DNA of 64,000 nucleotides, from contig OZ024826.1 in the NCBI GenBank assembly GCA_964016985.1, positions 70,152,768-70,216,767 on the forward strand, in the 5' to 3' direction. A program made the translations under genes and the position numbers. The notes under the pieces were generated by a model that was not told where the DNA came from, ran no database searches, and worked only from the letters and a program-made list of their open reading frames with translations. Origin of the DNA: Anodontia alba. Its lineage: Eukaryota; Mollusca; Bivalvia; Lucinida; Lucinidae. Shown in pieces: positions 48,521 through 59,391 of the stretch (position 1 is the stretch's first letter; each line of letters begins with the position of its first letter).

Positions 48521-49360
48521 TTCTTAATTGTGTATGGTATATACTTATTACATGTTGTTAGCCCCACATTTAAGATGGACTGCTGCACTTATCGGAAATC
48601 AGGCAGTTGGGTGTCCTTCAGTCACTTGTACTCAGAAAATTACGTTTCACTTGATTACAATTACCGAACAGAAGTCCCGGATCGAGCCGCGAGGATGTGC
48701 GATTAGATCTTGGACTTCATTGCGCGTATATTGTGTAGAGGTCCTTTATATGTGCGTGATAAGGTTTTTTGCCAGTCATGCTATATATAGGTATTGTATT
48801 TTCACCACATAAAACAGTAACTAGCTTGCTATATACATAGCTCGTTTGCATTTTGTGACTGTCATACATTTTTTTTACAAATGTGACCAATATATAAGTA
48901 ATTACAATATTTACAACATTACTTACATTCGCTATGAATTAATGGAGTTCATCCTCCAATATTACTCATAGTATATTGTCTGGATATTGTTTGTATACCT
49001 GATGTGCAGAGTGGTGGTGTCTCTTTTACGTACATCGCGTAGGGAGGACCCTTATAGGAAGGCGCTGTCGCGTAGCCTGGTAGGGATCTTCGTTGCGCGG
49101 ACCAGGCACCAGGCTCAGTTAGACTTGGACCTCTTCTCCACTTTGTGCATCAGTTATATACGTGAATACTGCCTAAACCTGCTAAATGCCATTGCTTAAT
49201 ACCAGTACCAAAGTTGTACAGTGCTAATATTATTATGTACTACTTGACAGATATCTATACATTTGTCTGCGTGTAATGTAAACGAGAGAACGATAAATAT
49301 TTATTATGCTGACCCATCTATTGCTTTTTCCATGGGTTAAGTTTATAATTATGTCTTGTG

Positions 49361-49419
<59 letters not shown>

Positions 49420-50367
49420 GTTCCTTTCTATACCTCTCAAGCTGATGTGTATGTAAAATTGCATTGTGGTGTTTGCTAACGAATTCATTCAAACGATAAG
49501 ACTGTGAACCATAAAACACGCATTGTTGCGACCACGGAGTATTTTACCCTGACTCAAATTATGTTTGTTGGTTACTGCAGGTCTGGATAAAATAACTGTA
49601 AGTTGACTGATAGGTATTTGCCCTGTTTGCCTCAGGGGTCGTTGCAATGTGTGAGCAGTGAATGGTGTATTACATGCATCACATAATTTACTAATACATT
49701 CTCCATGTAGACTAAATAAATAAATAAATAAAAGTCTTACTGCATCAGATAATTAGGCTGATTTAGTTGCGTATTTCGGTCATGAATGGATATAATATGA
49801 CGGCCAGGCTTTGCATGGAATTTAGCGAACTCACCTACTTCACGGTTGTTGAGCATTTGTGTTGTGACCTCCGAATAATTGAGTCCTCCGTGAAATCACC
49901 TGACCAGTAAATGACACCAAAATCTGACTAACCAAAATAGCTTACCAGTTAACGGTTAATGTTACTGCTTAGACAAACAATATTTCCTATGTACTTTTTC
50001 ATTGATAAATACAGGTATGAATGCAGTTTTCATTGACAAATACAGGTATCACGATATTGTTTGTCTAAGGATTTACGCATGGGCGTGGTTATAGCCTTCT
50101 GACGGAGGAGTCAATTAAGTTTACTGGCACTTGAAACGGGATGACCGTTACCTCATATTAATCCATGTGTTACATGGTACACCTATAATCGTTAGAAACA
50201 TCACGAGAACATTTCTTGATTCTTCTCTACTCTACTCTTACTCTATTCTACAGCATAAAAATACACCACTTGGTGCAAATTTTGTATTTGTTTCTGAAAA
50301 CTGAACTGCTTTATTGTGACCAGTACATGTTTATGATATGTTGTGAAAGACGAGAAACTGTATTTTT
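48521..50367. other. No recognised gene; (TC)n tract
   Basis: A (TC)n microsatellite occupies about 49375-49415. A 70-codon frame at 48987-49199, basic and leucine-rich, has no recognised domain. An ATTGATAAATACAGGTAT-type duplication occurs near 50000-50050. Nothing else is called. Confidence 0.5.
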
Positions 50368-50590
50368 ACGACATGAAAGCCGTAACAAAGGAATGAAGCA
50401 TAGCTGAAAAAATATTCCGTCTTTCCTGGGAATCGAACCCGGTCCTCCCGGTTAAAAATCCAATGCTCTAACTACTGAGCCAAAGAGTCGACTCCCTGAC
50501 GCAGTTGTCAGACATTGTATATATACTTAGAAGCTATGCGTAATCTGCCAAGGCAGATAATCGAAGGTAGGAGTGCTAGGCCGTAACACT
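50368..50590 (-). repeat. Tandem duplicate unit 1 with tRNA-like head
   Basis: On the minus strand at 50424-50497: GACTCTTTGGCTCAGTAG (box A-like with a D-arm GCTC/GAGC), ATTTTTAACC (Lys-like anticodon region) and box B GGGTTCGATTCC. Acceptor-stem pairing fails, so it is a tRNA-derived retroposon head. The unit is repeated 308 bp downstream. Confidence 0.7.
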
Positions 50591-50675
50591 CCCCCGTTTC
50601 AAGGAAGTCATCATTTATGATGACGTGAAGCCATTTTCGGCGTATAAAGTCCAATCCCGGACGAGCCCCCATCTT

Positions 50676-50885
50676 ACGACATGAAAGCCGTAACAAAGGA
50701 ATGAAGCATAGCTGAAAAAATATTCCGTCTTTCCTGGGAATCGAAACCGGTCCTCCCGGTTAAAAATCCAATGCTCTAACCACTGAGCCAAAGAGTCGAC
50801 TCCCTTAGAGATTGTATATATACTTAGAAGCTATGCGTAATCTGCCAAGGCAGATAATCGAAGATAGGAGTGCTAGGCCGTAACA
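50676..50885 (-). repeat. Tandem duplicate unit 2 with tRNA-like head
   Basis: Nearly identical to 50368-50590 (shared ACGACATGAAAGCCGTAACA, TTAGAAGCTATGCGTAATCT). Box B is altered to GGTTTCGATTCC. A CTGACGCAGTTGTCA stretch present in unit 1 is missing. Confidence 0.75.
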
Positions 50886-51008
50886 GTATAGTTTAAGTCT
50901 AAATAATATTTCTGTTCTGTTCTGTTCCTGATTAAACAAAAAAGATTGGAGACGATGTTAAAACCTTTTATTTTTTTCATTTTTCTTATTCATTCCGGCT
51001 ACTCACAA

Positions 51009-51395
51009 AGGTGAAAATGAAACTTTTTTATGTGCTTGACTGATTTTCGGTTCACTGGCGGAGTTAGTTTGCACAATTATTTCACATCAAAACGTTTATT
51101 AAAGAATTCGACTTTGATTCAGTATTTCACCAGTTAAGACAAGCTGTCCCCTAACCACTTCACATAAACCAGAAGAACCTCTTGACGCTGTGTGTCTTTC
51201 TGTTTTTGTAGACACTATATGTCTTTCTGTTTTTGTAGACGCTATGTGTCTTTCTGTTTTTGTAGACGCTATGTGTCTTTCTGTTTTTGTAAACATTTAT
51301 GAATGTCGTATGAATCCGCTACCCTTGTTTTCAACGGATAGTTGTTAGTATTTTACTTTTTAGTCGATAGTCGCACGTTAACTGTACTGGTCTAT
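51009..51395 (+). repeat. Dispersed repeat R1, copy 2, with 27-bp tandem array
   Basis: Similar to 16270-16675 from GGAGTTAGTTTGCACAATTA to GTTAACTGTACTGGTCTA. Where copy 1 has interrupted T-runs, this copy has about four tandem units of GACGCTATGTGTCTTTCTG plus TTTTTGTA (51186-51293). The repeat-encoded minus-strand frame (51099-51296) is an artefact. Confidence 0.8.
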
Positions 51396-52228
51396 TCACC
51401 TGTCGAGATGCCAGGCAATTAAAGTCCAAACATCCAACAAAATATTATTGAATTAACGCTGGTCACTTGGGGTAAAAATTTCAGCAGACGACATTTTGAA
51501 ATATTTTTCTTATTTTTTTCCTGAGCCTTGACAATGCTTATTTTTTGGAAACAAAATAAGGAAATAATCATTCATTTGTCGTCTTCTGCTGAAGATTCCC
51601 AGAGAGTGGTAATGGGAAAAGACAAACCTTGTCTAACCCCGAAAGTTATCAAAAGATTTGAGGAACATTACGGTTTCAAACATCAAAATTGATTGACTTT
51701 TTTCCCCAGCTTTTCAGATACGCAAATACTGGTACGTTTCCGTTCTCTTCTCGGCTATCTAGATCGGCTATCTCCGTAAACAATCGGATTTTCTTTCAAT
51801 GTTACAGCGTTGAATAAGCTCATCAGAGCTCAAACTTTTTAGTCAAACCGTTTTGTCTCGGCTATCTAGATCGGCTATCTCCGTAAACAATCGGATTTTC
51901 TTTCAATGTTACAGCGTTGCATAAGCTCATCAGGGCTCAAACTTCTTAGTCAAACCGTTTTTGTACGATTAACATCGCACTTTTATCAAAGTTTGCTGTA
52001 AATTTAAACCTAATTATTATGTTCAAAGCCAAATATACATATATTTTTTTTTTTTATTTTCACGGGTCGATTTTTTTTTCCGCTTAGGGGGATACGGTAC
52101 TTTGCACTTTTACTCGCCTTTTTTCCGTAAATGCTTTTGCAGGGATTGAAATTTTGGTATGACTACCTTGGCATTTGGCTTGGCAGGCCGAGCCAAGGCT
52201 AAAAACTAGAGAATGTGTTTGTAAAACA
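51396..52228. repeat. 106-bp tandem duplication and AT-rich sequence
   Basis: A unit beginning TCGGCTATCTAGATCGGCTA is present twice, at about 51751 and 51857, with few differences. A family 2-like segment (TTTCAGCAGACGACATTTTG) lies at about 51480-51610. No gene is seen. Confidence 0.8.
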
Positions 52229-53077
52229 CTATGCCCCCAACTACATGCTTTCCCTTAAACATGCATTGACCGTAATACTTAAGCACCAAACATGGCTCAG
52301 TTCAAAAGTCGAAAAAATTAACATAAATTGACGAAAATGCCAAAACCACATGCACATCTACATACCATGACAAAAGGGCCTGCAAAGTTTCAAATTGATT
52401 AGTATAAAACTGTACGAGTAGTTGCGCACGCAAGGTTCGCATGGTAATGAACTTTAATAGTATTTAAGACCCAAAAATTGGCTAAGTTCAAAAGTCGGAA
52501 AAAGCAACAAAAATTGACGATAATGCCAAAACCACATGCACATCTACAGACCATGAAAAAAAAAGAACCTGTAAAGTTTCAGACTGGTTGGTATAAAACT
52601 GTACAAGGAGTTACGTACAATAGGTACCCATCGTCTGTCGCCAAATGCCTAAGTCGAGAAGGGTGAGTTATTTTTCAAAGAAAACCCCGGCGGAAAAACG
52701 AAAAAATACGGGTCCGTTATTTTTCATGTTGATGTTATTTAAAATTTCATGATTCCAGCTCTAACCATTTTTCACCGTATGCAAGTATAACGACCGGACA
52801 GATGAATATTCTAACAAATGGGTACTTATGTGGTCACCCAGAGTAATTTTGATATTTATGTGACTATTTCATAGCCCCACAAGTCGGTTTTTGGCCACAA
52901 ATTTCAAGATTTTTATGTGTATATGGAATAAATCCCATTCTAAAACATTAAAACTGTCCGTCAAATATAGCCACCTAAGTACTCTTTTGTGTACGGATGG
53001 ACGGACGGACGTACGGACAGGCCCAAACAAATATGCCCCCCCCCCAACCCCTGAATTTTTCCGAAGTTAGGGGCATA
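52229..53077. mobile_element. Short TIR element with minisatellite, type 1
   Basis: The ends TATGCCCCCAAC and GTTAGGGGCATA are inverted repeats. Two ~183-bp tandem units (sharing AATGCCAAAACCACATGCAC) fill the left half. A GGACGGACGGAC tract and a C-run precede the right end. No coding capacity. A fragment of the same left end lies at about 62738-62800. Confidence 0.65.
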
Positions 53078-54763
53078 AAAACGCTTAATAACAGTTTAAT
53101 CCAGAATTTCGACGTCTGATCTTGGTTAACACTGTTTACCAGGGTACCTTTTATAGGGACGCTAGACATTAACAGGTTAACATGAAGAATTCAAGATACA
53201 TATAGGTTATACAGACCCTGATCAGGCTGCACATCTGTGCAATAAGACTCGTCTCTGCAATTTGCGGCATTGCACCTTGTACGTTTTACTTGTACTGCAT
53301 AAGGTATATATATATATACGTGGTATAACCGAAAATCGAGGCATGTGTCAAATTTAAGCAGCTTTTATTCAGAATCGTAACTTTCATTTTTTTAAACTGC
53401 CCCACATGGTTCTTTGTAGAGTTCTGCTAGGTCAGTCTTAAAAGTCACACTTGGAGTAACTGGTGGTCGCTACTTTTAGTGTTCATAAGCAGCATCACAA
53501 TCTGGGGCTGAGAAGTAACAGCTCCAAGTATCAGTGGCTGCGCCGTCCCACACACTCACCATGTTCGATTTGACACCGAGCAGGCCAGTCCAGACCTTTC
53601 AGTTTCTTCTTTTCTTTTGTAAAATCTGCGCTGTTCCCTTGCACGGTGAGGGCTTGCATTCAGTATGGTATTAGCTCATGGGTGACCCTCCGCTGTCCCT
53701 CCGTCGGCATAAATTTTCTTCTTATCGATAGCCTCGGAATCCTTTAGGTAGATTTTCTCGTGTCTTCGCCTTTTCTCCCGGGATCTAGTTGTATCTCTAT
53801 CGAAATGTCTCCGGTACGTCAATGACACTTGGCGTCAGTGACCGTAGTTTTCTCTGTATTATATATTCACCGAAAATACTGGAGAAATGCTGTCCGCAAT
53901 CCCAGATCGGCTATTATTCCACGCTATTATTCCGGTAAAGATACAATGTATGTGGACCAACAAACTTAACTACTAAGAGCCGCAACCTGAGAAAACGTAT
54001 CTCTTGATATATGCGTCTAACGAAGACTCAAATCAGCCCTTGAGAGCAATGAACTCACCCACGAAAATGAAAAGAGTTGAAGTGTCAAATTTTCTGTGCC
54101 ACTCCAGCTGGTGTCGATCAATAAGGCCTATTAGGTAATCAGTCACCCTTTTATCCCGTAACGATAAAAGGACTTGAAAATATAAACTACACTATAGTGA
54201 AGTACAGGGGAGGGGGGGGGGGCGGGGTGTTGGCCACCATATGACACTAACACGTACTGTAGTGAAGATAAATATATTGAAAAAGAATTTGAAAAGCGTA
54301 AATGTTCTGTAGTACTAACAGTACAATAAAGACATAAAAAAATCTCCCTGGATAAGTTGCATTGGCATCTTTTAACTAAACGTTTTGACGTTATATTTTG
54401 TTTTAGAAATGGAATTTATTTGTTGATGTATTTTAATGCCTTCGCTGTGTCACAAACAATATTTCTTATGGTTCGTCTAAAAATTAACGGATTTTCATAA
54501 AAAAAAAAAAAAAAAAAAAAAAACGGTTGCACTTTCTTTTATCGTTTAATATAGACAAGAATCAAAGAGCTGCAATAATTGTTTCTGGTACAATCAAATA
54601 TTTGCAGGACACTCTGTAGTTATCCAATGTAGCGTCTTCAGGTGGACAACGAACTTCGCTCGGCGCACGTACAATATTGTGTAAAATGCTATGTACTGCT
54701 TCATTTAAAATTGACAGAACATACACGTAATTATGTATATTAAATAAAAGCACCGCAAGCATA
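53078..54763. other. No recognised gene
   Basis: Includes a GATCAGGCTGCACATCTGTG palindrome-family copy (53220), a G-run (about 54210-54225) and an A-run (54500-54522). Pyrimidine-rich stretches near 53600 and 53760 could be splice-acceptor-like, but no exon with a recognisable product is seen. Confidence 0.4.
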
Positions 54764-55656
54764 ATACCCCGCCATAACAATTATTTGTTTATGTATTTAA
54801 GTTGTCGTTGCGAAAATGTCTGGAAAGAAAATGACGGAGGGACAGATAACAATCCTAAACCAGGTCTTGATAATATCAATGCATATAGCAAGTTTGGTTA
54901 AAAGGCCTTGTTATTTACTCAAGTTATCGTCCGGAAACGAAAATATGGGCGTGTCTCGGGCAGATAACTCCGTAAAAATTTGACGAAATTTGCCCATTAG
55001 CAATTCCAAAACAGATCTCCTTAAGGTCAATGCATATAGCAAGTTTGGTTAAAATCCCTTGTTATTTACTCAAGTTATCGTCTGGAAACGAAAATATGGG
55101 CGTGTCTCGGGCAGATAACTCCGTGAAAATTTGACGAAATGTGCCCATTAGCAATTCCAGATCTCCTTAATGTCAATATATAAAGCAAGTTTGGTTAAAA
55201 TCCCTTGTTAATTACTCAAGTTATCGTCCGGAAACGAAAATATGGGCGTGTCTTGGGCAGATAACCCTGTAAAAATTTGACGAAATTTGCCCATTAGCAA
55301 TCCCAAACCAGATCTCCTTAATGTCAATGCAAATAACAAGTTTGGTTTAAATCCCCTGTTATTTACTCAAGTTATCGTCCGGAAACAAAAATATGGGCGT
55401 GTCTTACGCAGATAACTCCGTAAAAAATGACGAAATTTGCCCATTAGCAATCCCAAACCAGTCCTCCAGAATATCAATGCACATACCAAGTTTGGTGAAA
55501 ATCCATTGATGTTTACTCAAGTTATCATCCGGAAACGAAAAACGGACGGACGGACATACGACGGACGGACGGACGGACAGACACACGGACGTCCAACGTG
55601 AAACCATAATACCCTCCCCCCCCCCCCCCCCCCCCCACTATTGTGTGGCGGGGTAT
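54764..55656. mobile_element. Short TIR element with minisatellite, type 2
   Basis: The termini ATACCCCGCCAT and TGGCGGGGTAT are inverted repeats. Inside are five tandem units of about 145-150 bp (each with CAAGTTTGGTT, CAAGTTATCGTCCGGAAACG and AAATATGGGCGTGTCT). A GGACGGACGGACGGAC tract and a C-run (about 55616-55636) lie just before the right end. No transposase. Confidence 0.75.
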
Positions 55657-55965
55657 AAAAAACTTATTTAACCACAACATTTGGCACATTTACAATACGC
55701 TAAAAAAAATTAAACACCCCCAAATTAATCCTTTGCAAACCAAGAACACATTAAAGAAAGCGAAAGTATTAGAATCGAGTATATAAACAGCTTGTTGTGA
55801 TTTGCTAAAGTAGTATAGTTGTTGAATACATGGGCATCCTGGGAAGACGTGTGATCAAATGAATTTAGATTTTTCCTTGGCACTTTACACAGAAGAAGTA
55901 AAGTTGCAAACTTAGGTCATAATTTAATGCTAAAATCATTTGTCGTAACTACCTATGCATAACAA
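55657..55965. other. No gene seen
   Basis: AT-rich DNA with no domain-bearing frame. Confidence 0.4.
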
Positions 55966-56355
55966 GTTTTATTCTAGTCATTGGTTTAAAAATTCAAATA
56001 TTTGCATTTTTCCCATGGTTAAAGAAAGAATGCAAGTTATGCAGAAATCTGTAGGGTAGATAACTTGGAGGCAGATTTTCAACAAGTTCCGCTTGCTCGT
56101 TTTTCTTCTGAAATTTTCACGATATTGTTGTGAAACATTAATGATTCAGACTTTGCAAAGAAAAGTAAAATATTTTCTTAGACATGAAGTCCAAAAAAAT
56201 CACTTGACTGTAGAAATTGCATAGGTCAGACCAATTTTCGGCGAAAAATTTAAAGGTACATGTTTGATAACAAAACACAGAAACAGAAAAGACAAACGGT
56301 TTTTGATAAAATATGGTCATCAGAACAAAACATTTTCATTTAAAATAAAACACAA

Positions 56356-56390
<35 letters not shown>

Positions 56391-56402
56391 GTCTTTCCGA
56401 GT
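55966..56402 (+). repeat. Left copy of a ~450 bp direct repeat flanking the cysteine-repeat gene
   Basis: Shares GCAGAAATCTGTA, GATTTTCAACAAGTTCCGCT, ATTGTTGTGAAACAT, TTGCATAGGTCAGACCAAT and ACAGAAACAGAAAAGACAAA in order with 58701-59175. This copy has an A-run at about 56359-56389. Confidence 0.8.
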
Positions 56403-57606
56403 GATGTCGAAAAGACAGAAGTCCAGGTTTCTAGCCACCCGTCTGCCATTTATACTTCGTTCATCCGTATTTCTTTACATGCGATAATGTTGAAATATTT
56501 GTGCGTGTATTACAGTAGTGAAAACATCTCATATTGTTTTAGGGTGAATTTTGATAAATATTAACATTACATAGATATAGTCCTTGATAAATGTCATAGC
56601 ATTTTGCTTTTATCCGATTAAAACGACATTCATGTGCATGTGGCTATTTAATGGACATCTTCAGTTCTAAAACGGCATTCATGTATTAATTCCAACAACA
56701 TTTATAGGCTATAACAAACGTTAAAATTGGTATCACTAAATAACGTATCAGTAATCTTTGACAAACTTTCCATCCCTTTCATACATGGCTCCAGATGAAG
56801 TTTAATGAGGCTCAGCGGATTTATCGGAGCGATGTGGAACACTAAAATAGCAACTACTTTAAGCAATAGGTCCGACTTCCATTCATTATGGAGTATACGT
56901 AGTGAGTATCTAATGTATCGCATTTTGTTATGTACACGTAGAAAATAAAACTCACTGATCACTCTGACGTTTCCAAACATGTTTCTTTGAAGGTTCAGCG
57001 TTTACTGTATTTACCCTTACCCTAAGTATTCACACTGACGGGCCTGAGCAAACAGTGTAGACCCAGATTAGACACCATAGAACGCCGTGTCTGATCAGAA
57101 TCTACACTGGCACTGATCCAGCAGTTTTAAGACATATCTTGTTCAAACTTTAAGAGGAGAGTAGTAAGAAGTTGTAATGTACGAATACTTAAGTATACAC
57201 GATACGCTGTTTCTGTACGGACTTGTAGTTGTCTGTGTTAATACATAGCTGGTTGGTTGTGTAGGTATTGTTATTTCATCTTTATTCTTTGTGGAGTGTG
57301 TGGGAATAACTCATGGTTTACAGTGTGCTAAGTGGGCTGAATATGCTTTCATGGGAGGTAATTCCGTCACATGTAGTGCTTCGCCTCTCATCTGAAAAGG
57401 AGTCTATTATAAAAGAAAATAATTATTATAAATGGAGCAAGTTCGTTCCTTTTAAAGCAAACCACTGTTTAGAACTTTTCAGAAGGAGATGGAGATGGTA
57501 AGCAGGAAAGCAAACAGTCACAAAAAACTCCCTTGTAAACAATATCAGAAATTCTACAAAGTATATCCAGTCCCTTTAAATCAAGTTTACTTTATTTTCT
57601 TCACAG
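56403..57606. other. Region upstream of the coding exon
   Basis: A 92-codon minus-strand frame (56702-56980) has no known domain. A GATCAGAATCTACACTGG motif copy lies near 57093. A donor-like GTAAGC at 57498 and a strong acceptor (TTTACTTTATTTTCTTCACAG, cut here to its last part TTTATTTTCTTCACAG, ending 57606) could bound a 109-bp intron. The frame that would join (57313-57497) does not look like a signal peptide, so the first exon is unresolved. Confidence 0.4.
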
Positions 57607-58240
57607 GAGTCTCACTGTGGTGTCGACTATTATTCCGGTTCTTCTTACCACTAGGCTACTGGCAGCTCAAACCCAGTTCACACAAGAAAGCGCAAGTCAG
57701 CAAGGACCTGTATGTCAGACCGCCGGACAATGGTATCCGGCTGGTTCTATTATTAACATGGGTAGGTCAGATAACTGGTGCTATGGTTCTTATTGTGCGA
57801 TTGATGGAACTGTAAAGTACTGGGACGACTATAATTGCCCTTTACCAACGGCGCAAAACCCAAGACCAGAAATACCAGAAAACGTTAAAAACGAAATTAA
57901 TCAAATTAAAAGTCCCCAGACAGGTGTGTCTCAAAATCAGCCGTCGTCCGGTAAACAGCAAAATCTTTTCCAAACACAAATGTTCGGTGCTAAGCCACTG
58001 TTTCCACCAGAGCAGATTACCCCACCACCGCTGCCTACAACGGAAGCAAACTTCTTTGATTCTTATGGATGTTGGTACAGAGGCCGATTCTTTTGGCCCG
58101 GAACTGATATATATAACACACGTAATGGTTTTCGCTGTGTAGGTGCATACTGTGACTGGCAATCGAAAGTACAACATTGGGAAGACACGTGTAGGGCAAC
58201 TGTGCCCCCACCTCCAAGACGACCAGTTGATCGAACGTAA
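57607..58240 (+). CDS. Terminal exon of a secreted protein with two cysteine repeats
   Basis: The exon starts after a good splice acceptor (TTATTTTCTTCACAG to 57606) in phase 2 and runs 210 codons to a TAA. The N-terminal ~20 residues are hydrophobic (VVSTIIPVLLTTRLLAAQT), which fits most of a signal peptide whose Met lies in an upstream exon. Two similar modules follow. The first (residues ~36-78) starts CQTAGQWYPAG and contains CYGSYC and KYWDDYNC. The second (~152-195) has GCWYRGRFFWPG, CVGAYC and QHWEDTC. Each has spacing C-x21/22-C-x3-C-x13-C. A Pro/Gln/Ser-rich linker joins them, and a Pro/Arg tail ends the protein. The modules recall von Willebrand C-like or shell-matrix repeats, but I cannot name the family. 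Extracellular location is inferred. This is the most convincing host gene in the window. Confidence 0.7.
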
Positions 58241-58372
58241 TGTAGCAAAGAATAGTGTATAAACAGGTAGACTCCATCAGTGCAATATAGACAAGGAACA
58301 GGATAGCTAATTCATAGACCACTGATGAATCATACGACTATACATACAGAACCAGGTTAGGACCATATATAA

Positions 58373-58380
<8 letters not shown>

Positions 58381-58463
<83 letters not shown>
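58381..58463. repeat. (AT)n microsatellite in the 3' flank
   Basis: About 41 AT dinucleotides, 140 bp downstream of the stop codon of the cysteine-repeat gene. Confidence 0.97.
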
Positions 58464-58465
<2 letters not shown>

Positions 58466-58664
58466 CAGTTTCAGAAATGCAATATTAAAAACTAGAAAAC
58501 TAGAATGATTTGAATATTTGAATATTTGCCGAATATGAGAAATCATTCATTGAAAGTACAAAGCACTCAGTAGGCAACATGTCGGAGGGTTGATTGCTAG
58601 ATAAGAGTATTAGTAAATACTACGCACTATTAAACTTTGTATAATAGCTGTATAATGACAAAGT

Positions 58665-58670
58665 AATAAA
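58665..58670 (+). terminator. Candidate polyadenylation signal
   Basis: AATAAA, 425 bp after the stop at 58240, at the head of the right flanking repeat. It is the first canonical signal I see downstream of the exon; AT-rich context makes chance occurrence possible. Confidence 0.35.
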
Positions 58671-58700
58671 GTGTCAATATGTAAATAAGATGTTAAAATG

Positions 58701-59175
58701 TTTTATTCTAGTCTTTGGTTTAAAAAAAAAATCAAATATTTTCACTTTATCCCACAGTATAAATAAATGCAATTTATGCAGAAATCTGTATGGTAGGTAA
58801 CTTGTAGTAGATTTTCAACAAGTTCCGCTTGTTCAATATTTCTGAAATCATCACAATATTGTTGTGAAACATCAATAATTAAAATTCAGCAAAGAAAGAT
58901 AAAAAATGTTTTTGTAGACAAAAATAAAAAACAACAAAAAAAAAAAAAACAAAAAAACAAAACAAAACAAAAACAAAAAACTTTACAACAGAAATTGCAT
59001 AGGTCAGACCAATATTTGGCCGTAACTTCAATTTTAAGGTACATGTTTAAGAACAAAACACAGAAACAGAAAAGACAAACGGTTTCTGATAAGATATGGT
59101 CAATCAGAATAAAACATTTTTACTCAAAATAAAACGTCAAGCCAAAAATGTTTTTCCGGGTAATGTCGAAAGGAC
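58701..59175 (+). repeat. Right copy of the ~450 bp direct repeat
   Basis: Direct copy of 55966-56402 with ~85% similarity by eye and an inserted A/C-rich run (about 58920-58980). It ends around AATGTCGAAAGGACAG. Confidence 0.8.
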
Positions 59176-59391
59176 AGTAAGAGGGTACTTATTTGTATCC
59201 ACACTTTGGTTTCGTGGTTAAATAAGAAAAAAAGTATCATGATACCCTCTTATCTAGAGCTATGCAAGCCATGTCATTTTTGCTATATAATATGGGAAAT
59301 GCGGAAGCTGTAAAGCTGGTTGAAAGACTTCTTGTGGCTGCTTTATTGTATTTGTCTGCCATTCCCTTTGGTATTTGCGACACGAATGTAA
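59176..59391. other. No gene seen
   Basis: Short spacer between the flanking repeat and the small foldback-like element. Confidence 0.4.

Noticed and set aside
50424..50497. Possible functional tRNA-Lys gene (also at 39560-39765 and 62167/62899)
   Set aside because: D and T arms are plausible, but acceptor and anticodon stems do not pair properly. The units are joined to conserved non-tRNA bodies or repeated in tandem, which fits SINE heads.
57313..57497. First exon of the cysteine-repeat gene joined through GTAAGC at 57498
   Set aside because: The phase would fit, but the encoded N-terminus is not a signal peptide and has no support other than the donor-like site, so I left the first exon unassigned.
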